Position numbers and translations under genes: made by a program
Shown here: positions 36,101 through 45,100 of the stretch, piece by piece
Position numbering within the stretch: the first letter of the stretch is position 1
How the letters are laid out: every line of letters begins with the position of its first letter
Assembly: GCF_021917145.1 (NCBI RefSeq)
Contig: NC_061073.1
Coordinates: 16,699,942 to 16,763,941, forward strand
From: Hypomesus transpacificus
Taxonomy: Eukaryota > Chordata > Actinopteri > Osmeriformes > Osmeridae
Direction of reading: 5' to 3'
DNA: 64,000 nt
Notes under the pieces: model-generated
What the model saw: the letters and a program-made list of their open reading frames with translations, nothing else
Database searches by the model: none
Told to the model about the DNA's origin: nothing

Positions 36101-36182
36101 TCTCTGTGTCGATTCCACATACAACGAAGTAGTGGGCAAAGCGGCACGAAGCCGTTCCCAAACCAGAAGTAACCGCGCTCAT
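18895..36182 (-). CDS. dennd5b: DENND5B, DENN domain-containing protein 5B
   Basis: Rab guanine-exchange factor of the RAB6IP1 family. Twenty-one coding exons join in phase (1271 aa by my count; human about 1274): 36074-36182, 32884-32993, 29282-29960, 28839-29026, 26640-27218, 26215-26446, 25118-25268, 24832-24919, 24621-24737, 24337-24489, 23383-23461, 22490-22562, 22190-22318, 21863-21984, 21549-21694, 21299-21417, 20940-21124, 20752-20834, 20084-20210, 19486-19648, 18895-19078. Landmarks are [20 protein letters not shown] (uDENN), [17 protein letters not shown] and RLMTVAES...[15 protein letters not shown] (DENN core), [31 protein letters not shown] (RUN1), [14 protein letters not shown] (PLAT), [11 protein letters not shown], and KHFHKPEQE plus [16 protein letters not shown] (RUN2). 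SLDSLASS and [14 protein letters not shown] favour 5B over 5A. Oddities: a GC-AG intron after exon 16, a triplicated 13-residue coding repeat in exon 5, and a weak donor (GTCCAA) after exon 11. Confidence 0.95.
20006..20079. repeat. (CA)n microsatellite
   Basis: A long CA dinucleotide run beside the donor of dennd5b exon 19. Confidence 0.95.
21201..21316. repeat. 46-bp minisatellite copying the dennd5b exon 16 end and GC donor
   Basis: The sequence gcttgcctatataagtgtcc recurs at 21201, 21247 and 21293, a 46-bp period. On the gene strand each copy reads CACTTATATAG|GCAAGC, the end of exon 16 with its GC donor. The copy at 21293-21316 is the one joined to the exon. The intervening part is G-rich. 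Confidence 0.92.
22057..22115 (-). mobile_element. SINE tail fragment (inverted)
   Basis: catttagcagacgcttttat and ccaaagcgacttcc are the reverse of the conserved fish SINE tail. In dennd5b intron 13. Confidence 0.7.
22673..23133. mobile_element. hAT-like element in dennd5b intron 11
   Basis: The ends are inverted (CAATGTTCCCTCT and CAATGTTCTCTCT). Flanks ctggtcag (22665-22672) and gtggtcag (23134-23141) match in 7 of 8 bases, fitting an 8-bp duplication. The minus strand holds a 79-codon open remnant (22733-22972, starts [16 protein letters not shown]) of unknown family. It has inserted next to the 30-bp minisatellite. Confidence 0.75.
23134..23372. repeat. 30-bp minisatellite beside dennd5b exon 11 donor
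   Basis: About eight copies of a 30-bp unit (gtcagtactagatactagta then gtgaagagtg). The array begins within some ten bases of the donor at 23382. Copies are near identical (gtactag or gtagtag). Confidence 0.95.
25799..25977. repeat. CCATCCCC-type simple repeat
   Basis: Tandem ccatccccctccatcccc variants in dennd5b intron 6. Open frames through it are artefacts. Confidence 0.95.
27000..27118 (-). repeat. 39-bp in-frame coding repeat in dennd5b exon 5
   Basis: Three copies of a 39-bp unit encode [13 protein letters not shown] (third copy [13 protein letters not shown]). The array starts after [10 protein letters not shown], where human has QFGIPPEGSL. The unit keeps the frame, so the protein gains about 26 residues next to the DENN module. 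Confidence 0.95.
27818..28065. repeat. 27-bp minisatellite in dennd5b intron 4
   Basis: About nine copies of a unit with ctgcctctgaggcaggagg and (gc)aggatg or gctggatg. The core cctctgaggcaggagg is partly palindromic. All frames happen to be open, giving spurious ORFs on both strands. Confidence 0.95.
29965..30170. repeat. GGA/GATGGA-rich simple repeat
   Basis: Purine-rich imperfect repeat (ggatgga, gagaga) beside the acceptor of dennd5b exon 3. On the gene strand it forms the long pyrimidine tract before the acceptor. Confidence 0.8.
31065..31163 (+). mobile_element. LINE-like 3' tail fragment
   Basis: The segment gaagccctctgtgacatgct plus tgcgtgtaaaaagggctat recurs at 61345-61435 and resembles fish retrotransposon 3' ends. 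Family assignment is inference. Confidence 0.6.
31757..32727 (+). mobile_element. tRNA-derived SINE split by a transposon
   Basis: The head at 31757-31862 has a perfect pol III A box (tggctgagcgg, 31766-31776) and a near-consensus B box (ggtttgattcc). The SINE continues at 32641-32727 with ccctacttggctataggaat and the conserved tail gtaagtcgctctggataaga then gtgtctgctaaatg. Removing 31863-32640 and one copy of the 9-bp duplication restores a continuous SINE. In dennd5b intron 2. Confidence 0.9.
31863..32640 (-). mobile_element. helicase-fragment transposon, copy A, 9-bp target duplication
   Basis: The ends are TAGCCTGACG and, on the reverse strand, TAGCCTGGCTGCC. The 9-bp target aggcatttc is duplicated perfectly (31854-31862 and 32641-32649). 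The minus strand at 32220-32417 encodes an intact 65-codon first exon of a RecQ/WRN-like helicase: it starts [16 protein letters not shown] and includes the Walker A motif [16 protein letters not shown]. No transposase or remaining helicase domains are present, so it is non-autonomous. It disrupts a SINE and is therefore younger than it. Confidence 0.92.
33076..33126. repeat. (GA)n microsatellite
   Basis: GA dinucleotide run upstream of dennd5b exon 2. On the gene strand it is a CT-rich tract. Confidence 0.95.
33655..33945. repeat. 45-bp minisatellite in dennd5b intron 1
   Basis: About six near-identical copies of a 45-bp unit (catgccagggaccatcagga, gtgacatcatgtatgacatc, agtgc). It contains tgacatcatgta, which resembles CRE/AP-1-type half sites. 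Because 45 is divisible by 3, several frames stay open and produce false ORFs of up to 277 codons. Confidence 0.95.
34220..36070. other. dennd5b intron 1, remaining part
   Basis: Non-coding. Contains inverted SINE-tail fragments near 34525-34560 and 34660-34690, short tandem copies of ccatcctgactagaccagat (35065-35125), and a CA-rich and poly-C stretch (35270-35510). Confidence 0.5.
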
Positions 36183-38160
36183 CCTCTTTGTAAATGCAGC
36201 TACGTCTGCTTCGGATTTAAACACGCTGAATTTTCATCAAGTGCAGGGTAAATTATATAAAAATGTAAATTCGATGTCTGTTCTTTTCACAAACCCCTCT
36301 TGAATTCTCGTTGGAGATGCAAGGGTGGATATCCTGTCTCCAGTCAACAACACGCAGTGATTCGGTCAGCGCGAGACTAGAATGTTTTGAAGCGCCCCTC
36401 GTCTCTAGAACACTATCCATTGTTCCAAAAGGGGAGGAGAGAGAGTAGGAGGGAGGGAGATATGTTAAATATTATAATATGGACTAATGATTTCAGGTTC
36501 ACAAGCACTTACTATTGTTCTAACGATGACTGCGAACGATAATGGCCGGGTTTCCTAGATTCGTTAAGAAGCTCTAAACGCTAAGAGCTTCTTAATAACA
36601 TTAAAGAGCGCTGTAGAACTCTCTTAATACGTTCTTAAGAAGCTCTTAGCGTAAGAGCTTCTTAACGAATCTGGGAAATCTGGCCAATGTCTTCTAAGGT
36701 CAAACTGACACGCAAAACCAACGCAGGGAACAAAATACCCCCAAACCCCCAATGTATCCAAATTAGGACCCACTTTTGATGCTTTCATAAGTTCGTGTGT
36801 TCATGAGGGATTCCATTGCTCTGAACAGTCTGAACAACCATGATTTTTAAAAGGAGCAGACAAGGGCACACCCATCCCAGAATAAATGGAGTATAGGCCT
36901 TTGCAGAAAACGTTTACACAGTTCAAATAAAACAGATTTATTCATTCAAACCTATAAAGCACACATTTAACATACAATCCCCATATGTGAATCCATAGGG
37001 CAACACCATCACAAAGAGTTCCATCAAAATAAATATATCTACAGCAGTAGTGGGTATACAAGCTGCACAAGAGGGATGTTTTTATTTTAGTCAGAGAACA
37101 TGACACATCAGCCTTTCTGCCATCTGTGCTTCCAGAGAGAGAGAACAGCTGCATTTGGGTATGAACGTCAAAACTGTGCAGCATCTGTGTAGACCTTTCC
37201 CTAATCAAGCCAAACTTTCATTGAGGTGTCCAACAGATGGAAGCTTCTGGAAGTGATCCATCTGGTGGGTGGAGCTTCTGGAAGTGATCCATCTGGTGGG
37301 TGGCTCCACAGGTCCTGTGCTGCCTGGATCTGTAGCTCACACCCCAGTTAGGCCTCGGGACGATGGCAGCTAGCCTGCCTGAAGCCTGGTACACAAGTAC
37401 AGCTAGTTCCTCATCACCATTTAATCATGCTACTTAAAAAAGGACCCCAATTTAATTTGGACATACAGAACATTCCATGTCTAAATCAATTACACTTTGC
37501 AGTTTTCTAGTATTTGAGCTGTGCCTTGTCCTTGTCTGTATTGCTGTCATCCAGACATGCAAGTGTGTGAATCAGGCACCCTCCAACAGCTACTACATCA
37601 GCTGAACACAGCTCTCACCAGAGAGATAGGTGGCCAGTTCAGGGGTTGGAGGTACTGACATGTTTTGGCAGTGGCTTTGGAATCATACTATTCTCACTGA
37701 ATAGGCAGACATCAAGTTTTCAAGAGGCTGAAGGACACTGAGTGGAAATGTGCTGCTTGCATGAGTGCTGTGTCTTTCAACAGAGGCTTAGCACTCGTGA
37801 GAGATGGGGTAGGTTGCGAGGAGGGAGAAGGGAGTGAAGAAGGAGTGAGGAAGGGAGTGAAGGATCGAGCAAGGAAGGAGGGAGTGAGGGAGAGAGGAAG
37901 GGAGCAAGCGAGGGAGGGAGGAGGGATCGAGTGAGGAAGGAAGGAGAGGTGGTTTCGGTCTCTGTACCTCTTTGGGTCTGTGCACTTCCTCCCATGATCA
38001 TCCTCCTGGATGATCATTACCACTTCACTGGGAGAAGCAGAGATACTTCCACTGTTTTCCGCAGGTCTGTGACGACTGGAAGTTGGAGATGAAGGGTTTG
38101 GGGCAAGGCTGTTGTGAATGACAGATGGGAGCTGAGAACACCTTGAAGGAGCTTGGAGGA
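36183..38160. other. intergenic between dennd5b and armc10
   Basis: The dennd5b promoter side is followed by a palindromic element (36544-36685), a short duplicated segment (ggaagtgatccatctggtgg, 37225-37305) and GA-rich sequence (37800-37950). No gene was recognised. Confidence 0.45.
36544..36685. mobile_element. palindromic MITE, copy 1
   Basis: The arms read ggccgggtttcctagattcg inward from the left, with the reverse at the right (cgaatctgggaaatctggcc). The repeated core aagctcttagcgtaagagct is itself palindromic. A related copy lies at 52946-53055. Confidence 0.75.
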
Positions 38161-38262
38161 GGAGGGGGGGGGGGGGGTTATGTGAGGATGCTCCTGTAGG
38201 AGGAGGAGGGGGTTATGTGAGGATGCTCCTGTAGGAGGAGGAGGGGGTCATGTGAGGATGCG
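38160..38262. repeat. 35-38 bp repeat spanning the armc10 stop codon
   Basis: About three copies of a unit containing tatgtgaggatgctcctgta and ggaggaggaggggg. The last copy holds the armc10 end (gene strand ATCCTCACATGA, stop at 38248-38250). In the other copies the same place reads ACATAA. Confidence 0.85.
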
Positions 38263-40782
38263 TGCCACCTGGGCCCGGACCTCCTCGTCAGGGTGAGAGA
38301 GCAGCTGGACCAGCCTGCTGTGGAGCTGAGAGGACTGGTCCAGCAGGACCCGGTACAGGGAGTCCTGCCTCCTCCTCAGGTCTTCCGCCACCAGTGCCGA
38401 GGGTCTCCAGGCCTTCAGGTTCCCAGCGAAGGTCAGCAGCCTCAGGAGGACAGCTGGACTGGTTCGCCCGTCAAACAGCAGCACAACCGAGGCAGGAGCC
38501 TGGAGTTGGGACGGCCGGAAGGGTCGGGGGGGGGAGGGAGGGCCGGGAGGGAGGGCCGGGAGGGGGGAGGACGGGAGGGGGGAGGGAGGGAGGACCGGGA
38601 GGGGGGAGGGAGGGCCGGGGGGGGAGCTCAGACTTTTAGTCAACTGAAACTTGACTAGACTAAAAAGAGTATGAACGTGACTAAAACTAATAAAAACTAA
38701 AATGACAGCTTGACACAAAGACTAAACTAAAACTAAAATTAAAACAGGCCACCAAAAACAACACTACCTGAGAGGCTCCTAGGAGGCTCCTGAGGGGTGG
38801 AACAGTGGGGCTGAATGCATTGTCTTACCTGGGCTTCAACAATGTCATCCATCATGTCAGGATTTGAGGACACATTCACAAGTACTTTTAAAACTTGGAT
38901 CTGGAAATGAAAAGACAAATATGTTATGAATCTATATATAATACAATAGTTAGTACTGACCGAAAAATATGTATCACTTTTCTTAACAGGTGTTCCAACC
39001 ATTAATGAATTAGTGGTTACTTTTCTATCTTAGACTGTAACAAACTTCAATATCATACATTGTATATGTTTTCATCTGACAGAACCAATCTTCTACTGAC
39101 ATCACACATAACAGTGTAAATGGAGAGGCCTACCTGTAACACTTCATTGCTGACGACTAACAAAGAGAGGAGGAGGGTGACCGAGCCACAGAGCAGGTGC
39201 TGGTGCTCGTCAGTGACGGACAGGTTAGTCAGCAACCTGAGAGCAGCGAGCTGGAGGTCAGAGTTCACCGGGGACATCTCGATCAGCTCCAGAACTTGGG
39301 GCACGTACACCTGGCAGAATAAAGGTAGACATATGTCATCAAAGAGTTCCAACAAAGAACCTGGCAACCCCTACAGTACAAAGAAAGTGCTGCAGTAAGG
39401 GATGTTTCAGAAATGATTCCTTGACTATATCATGATGTTAAATGAAAAGTTTGACATGCGATGCCAAAGCCACTTGTAATAGATGATGGTGAGCCTCCAG
39501 ACAATGTGATGTGTAAAATGATAACTTGCACAACAGTAGTACCTTGATTAGCTCCTGGTTCCTGATATTCATGCTCAGGTTGTTCAAGGCATTTAGAGTC
39601 TGAACTCTGACCTCTGGCACAGGGTCAGACAGGAAGCCAGCAATGACATGAAGGGCCCCTAACTCTCGCATCAGATCCTAGAGGAGTAGCGGAGGACAGA
39701 CAGTACTGGTATAATAGTCTTGCTAGACAACATGCTATTGTCATTACAACTTAAAACTCATGCTGGCTTACTAATAGCATGACCATGTTCAGCCTGCTTT
39801 GAGCAGAAAGTTATTTATTTGCTAATTATTTCTAAATCCTGTGAAATTAAACGAGGGGGAAAAAAGTCCGAACTAAAACTAGTTATGACAAGCAGGTCAG
39901 CTTGATGGCCAGGTGTAGACTGACCTGGTTGACGGTGAAGGCAGCAGTGTTTCCCAAGGTGAGGAGGATCTCAGCCCTGTCAGATGGGTGGTTGTTCTGA
40001 AGGAGAGACAGTAGCATCTCCAGGTGTTGAGGTTCCAAGCTTCCGGAGGACTTGGACACAATGTCGCCTGTAGATTCGGCTTAACCAACGGTATCAGGGA
40101 GAAACTGCCAATTACTTCCAAAGAAAACTTTTCAACCTTCAGTCAACGAATATATCCAGCTGTTGTAACGCTATATCTACCTCAGTGTGGTAGCTATATG
40201 TATTGTTAGCTACAGATAGTTGGCTCAAAATAATTTTATACTGGGCTAGTAAGCTAGTTTAGGTTGTCTATAGTTCGTAAGTAATTTCCCCAGCCCAACA
40301 ACATTAGCAGGCAAAACTTGATGGGTCTTTTTAATCGAATCGGTCGTTTGCTAGCTAAACTTGCTAGGCTAAGCTTGATAGCTGAGAGTAACTAACCTTC
40401 TTCACAAAATGAGAGTTTAGCTGACTGGGTGGCTAACCCAACAAAACTAGGCAACTTAGCTAGCTAGTTTTAACCTTGCTAGCTAGCTATCTTGGATCTT
40501 ACTTGATGCCCGGTCCACCGTCCGACATTGAGCTCTGTGTGCACGAACAACCTCCAATCCCGAAACCTTGGCTAAAAGGCTTCCAGGGTGGAGGACGATA
40601 TCACCTGTTTCGGTACTCTTCAGGCCACGACTTTCACTGGAGGCACTTTTTTTGTTTCTAGTCTTGTTGAAGCTTCCTCCACTGATAAGTTTATAGATCC
40701 CGTACGAGGCTCCTGCTCCAGCCATAATTCCTAGCAGCGCTTTCATATGACCAATTTTGGGTATGACGCTGCCATCGCCCAT
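38248..40782 (-). CDS. armc10: ARMC10, armadillo repeat-containing protein 10
   Basis: Armadillo protein of the ARMC10/ARMCX family, anchored by an N-terminal hydrophobic segment and implicated in mitochondrial dynamics. Six coding exons join in phase: 40503-40782, 39925-40067, 39543-39677, 39134-39310, 38829-38900, 38248-38499 (352 aa; human about 343). The start is MGDGSVIPKIGHMKALLGIM, with a membrane stretch at about residues 13-31 (ALLGIMAGAGASYGIYKLI). ARM repeats include EILLTLGNTAAFTVNQ, VQTLNALNNLSMNIRNQELI and LAALRLLTNLSVTDEHQHLL. The C-terminal exon is PASVVLLFDGRTSPAVLLR...EEVRAQVARILT. An acceptor in a G/A-rich stretch precedes the last exon. Head-to-head with fbxl13. Confidence 0.93.
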
Positions 40783-41767
40783 GCTTGAAAAAAAATAAGA
40801 ATCATGAACCGTATCTTAGTTAGATAAAGTAGGCTACACTTCATAGGTCTTCGGCAAGATAATGTTTTACGATTGAGTAGACCCTACTGGCAATGCGTCG
40901 CTGACTGTTTCCGTAAAGTGCTGGCCGACTACATGCTTTCCCTGATTCCTGCTGTGAATGTGTTACAAATGTTTCTTCATAAATGACAACATTAAACAAA
41001 ATTATTTAATAAAAACATATGTGGTGTAAAAATGTGTCAATCCATAATGACTACAGTTAATATACAAACTCGAACTTTTATCCAGCTACAATATTATGTC
41101 AGTTCCACTGTTCCCGAAACTCCTCCCTAGAAAGGCCCTCGTCCAATCGTACCTTAGCAACCGCTACTAAGATAAGAAGGTCCGTCAAGCTTTGACATCT
41201 GAAGCACCGTGTGCCTACGGGACGATCTGACACAAGGTATCCTGACAGATTAGAGGGAGGCTTGGTTTTCTTTCCATTTCCAAAGCCCAAGATACAAGAG
41301 GAAAGGTGCCGGCGGTGGATTAAACAGTGTGGGAGACCCCACTCCCAACTTAATTTAGCGAATATCAACAAACACAAATACAGACTGTCTGCTCCAAGGT
41401 AGAGCTAGCTAGCTATCTTAAATTAAGCTGCTAGCGAACGATATTGAGAGCATCCCCAAACAGTTACGGTTCATGTCAACTAGTATCATTACCACTACTA
41501 ATGCATAACTATTCACTCCAAGAAATGTGATGTAAAATGTAAAATTGCAAGCTGAGCTAGCCAGCGAACGCCCGCAAGTTGACAGGAGCTTAAAATACTG
41601 TATCAGTGTTGAACAAAACGTCCCAACAGACCATTATAAACGTATTTTATTTTAATCTTCGCAGAATTTTGTGAGTGTGCGACCTATTCCTGAGTATCCC
41701 AACCCTGTGCTTGCAGTTAAAGTGCCTGGCCAGACAACAAGGCTACTTGAGACCTGTATGATTTGGC

Positions 41768-41935
41768 TTAGATTTTTGTTGTTTCCCCTTCGTTGCTAAT
41801 TTTAATATTTTGAATATATCCTTCCACTGCATTTTGCAGTCCCTTCTGCCTTGATCTGGAAGATATCGCGGAGGCATTACTCCAAAAATCCTCACTCCCA
41901 CTGACAGCTATAGCTCTTATCCCAGTACTCGCCAT
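41768..41935 (-). CDS. short open frame with strong start context, function unknown
   Basis: An ATG in a good Kozak setting (AAAGCCATGGCG) opens 55 codons, starting MASTGIRAIAVSGSEDFWSN and ending NEGETTKI. A plausible donor lies early (GGGA|GTGAGG), so it may instead be a first exon. It starts 241 bp from the fbxl13 ATG on the opposite strand, as for a bidirectional promoter. I do not recognise the protein. Another open frame at 41099-41377 could be a partner exon but is not supported by splice sites. Confidence 0.25.
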   Translation of the reverse strand: MASTGIRAIAVSGSEDFWSNASAISSRSRQKGLQNAVEGYIQNIKISNEGETTKI

Positions 41936-42175
41936 GGCTTTTAGGCTGACAGTTCCGGGAATTGTGTCGGACGTGGCAACAGTAACTAAGAGGGCGTGGC
42001 CTGGCGAACGGTCCATTAGTTGCCCATCATAGAGTTTGGTTGCCTGGTAACGGTAACTTTCAAAAGGACGCTCTTTAGTGACTAAACAAATTAAGTAGAA
42101 GTAGGTACTGTACACAGTGCTACTAGCTGGGGAACAGGGACCACTTTCTGTATTCCATCATCAATAATATTTGAC

Positions 42176-45100
42176 ATGGCATCTTTACAAAATGTTGATC
42201 CCGCTCTGAAGGAATATCTTCTGGAGCACTCTTTACCTCAGATTTTTCAGGTGAAGATTTAAAATTGTCACACTGCTTAGATTGCATATGAGAAGGTGTT
42301 AACTAGGAAGCTCTAGCCGAGTTACTGTAGCTACAGAAGTAGTTGACTACAGTACAGTAGCAAGGCCAGCTAGTAATGTGAGTCGTTACCTTTAATTAGG
42401 CCGGGAGCTATGCTAGCTAATGGTATTACTAATAAATGTTAATTACTGGCAGCACAATTACACTTGTACAGTGTGTCAACAAGGATTTTCATACAATTGT
42501 TTTGTTTAATCATCAACAGGCCTTACTCACAGGCCTTTGCGTGTCGTGTCCTGAGAGTCCATTGCATTTCATGGAGATGAAAATTATGGCCTTGCAGGAG
42601 AACCACCAGGATATGGAAATTGATTGGTAGGCAGAAAAATGGTGAAGTTAAATTACATGGTCACTTGGGGGCGTACTTTCTGTACTTTTCCGAGGCCCAA
42701 AAAAATCACATGTATTTGTTATCTATTATATTGTTCTAGGCACACATTGATTGATAATTCTGAGCGAGTTGCCATGACGTCCCTGGCAGGCCGGCTGGTG
42801 CACAACATCATTGGTAGCCATGAAAACAGCCTGGTATGGTTCCATGGTTTCCTGGTCCTGATTACAATTGGGACAGAATTCAACCAGTTGACTGATTATG
42901 CAATGTTATCAGTGGTGTTATTCCACTTTGCAGTTTCATTCACATCTTGTTGAGAAAGCCTACACCTGCTACCGAAAATGTTTACTGAATATGTGCTTCA
43001 GGTAAGTGCTTTTTATCATTAGCAAGTTTCAGTTTGCTTCACAAGAGCGTGGATGTTAAATTTGTATAACTAAAATAATAACATTAGAAACATGTTTCTT
43101 CAAATGCTTTATTTCAAGGATGAGTCAGTGTAAAGTCTTTACAGAACAGCAGTGGGACATTAAAAAGGATTAGCGCCAGAAGACAAGGAACCACAAAGAT
43201 TAAAAAACAACAAGTCCAAACATGCCAAGAGAGGTTATGCACCATCTCAGAGTACAAATGATTTTCTTGCCAAGAACTGGAACTGGAACTGTCTGTCAGT
43301 CACAAGTTGCTCAAACAATTTCTTAACATTATTGGGTCTGGCTGTTGTTGGGAATCTGTGTTGGTTAAGGAACATCTGGACATAGCCCTGCCAGATGGCT
43401 TGGCCTCACTCTTAGTGACTTTGGCAACATTTCTTCACCCATAGTGTTCTCTTGACTGAACACAGTTGCATTGAAGTGGAGGGGGAATGACAGGGAGTCT
43501 GTAAGGTGGCCTACCCTTTGGAAACCCTCATAGGAACACACTGCTAGGCTCTGGGCCTGTCGGTCATGATGACTGTGGGCTAGTCTAGACCACTGTTCTG
43601 AGGGAGGAACCCTCCACTGTTCTGAGGGAGAAACCCTCCACTGTTCTGGGGCAGGAACCCTCCACTGTTCTGAGGGAGGAACCCTCCACTGTTCTGGGGC
43701 AGGAACCCTCCACTGTTCTGAGGGAGGAACCCTCCACTGTTCTGGGGCAGGAACTCTCCACTGTTCTGGAGCAGGAACCCTCCACTGTTCTGGGGCAGAA
43801 ACCCTCCACTATTCTCGGGGAGGAACCCTCCACTGTTCTGAGGGAGGAACCCTCCACTGTTCTGAGGGAGGAACCCTCCACTGTTCTGAGGGAGGAACCC
43901 TCCACTGTTCTGAGGGAGGAACCCTCCACTGTTCTGAGGGAGAAACCCTCCACTGTTCTGAGGGAAACTTTCTAAGCTCAGTCCAGGAGGACTTGTATAG
44001 CCGCCACTGCTGTAAAAACCACTCTTTAGAGATGCAGGATTGTAGCCAGTTAGAGACACTCTGCTCAGCTTTGTTGAAGCTTGTTCATTAGGTTTATAAA
44101 AACTACCATCTGCACCACCAAATACTCCAGGAGAGTCACTTCCTGGAACATGATTTTCAAAGATGTTGGCAATGGGTCCCTCCACCACAGGGACCATGTC
44201 AAATGTGCCAGGCCAAGAAGGCAGACCAGTGCTTTGACTGTCAGCAGTAGTGATTGGTTCATGGGTTAGAGATAGGGGATAAGAAACAACAAGGTTTCTT
44301 TTTTGGCTTTGGAGGTCATCGTTGGCCGTCTGATCGATATTGCTGGCCATATTCCACTTGTGGTCTTTTCTGAGGGCAGGTTGGGCAGGCTGTTGCACAG
44401 TAGAGGTGTAGCCAATCTGGGTCTCACTGCCGGGCAGCAAGGTGGAAGGAATGAGGAAGGACGTTTTCAGGGAATTCACAAATGTAAAAAAATCCTTAAT
44501 GTTTGGAAAACTGACTCCATTTTCATCCCCACCTTGCGAAGACTTCTCAATTAAGTAAGTGTAGAGAGGCTGGACAGTGTTACCATCTTCAGGTTTCTCA
44601 TGCGAGTCAGCAGGGGTACCAGGGTACCTGGCTCTCTGCTGGGGTTTACCTGGGTCAGTGCCAACCAGGACAGGTCTACCCATCGGCGGGTCAGTGCCGC
44701 TGGGTGTTGGCCAACGTGCATTTCTTAACTGCTTTGGTTTAGGGGCTTGAAGGGTGGATACTGTCAGGTGATTAGGGAAGCGATTGGGACTAATAGCTGG
44801 CATTTCATAGTTTGTGTGTAGAGTTTCAGGACCAGAGTGTGGGACGCCTTTGGATTTGAAGTGGTTGAAAAGAAAAGTTATATTTGAAATTGTAGCTTCA
44901 AGTTCCCCCTCCCTTAAAACAATGTGCTTATAAATAATTCATATGTTTTGGTTCCTTTAAAGAATTGTGAGTGTGGCTCTTAAATACTCACCTTTCTGAG
45001 CAGGGAAACAAATGTAGCCTCCGAACCCTAGGAAGTAAATCCACAAGCCCCTACAAAACATGACACATTTACATCCAAGTTTCCTAAAAAACAGAAGACA

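Noticed and set aside
41099-41377. 92-codon minus-strand open frame ending SREEFREQWN
   Set aside because: No family match and no convincing acceptor. Not reported as a gene, though it could be an exon of an unseen transcript with 41768-41935.
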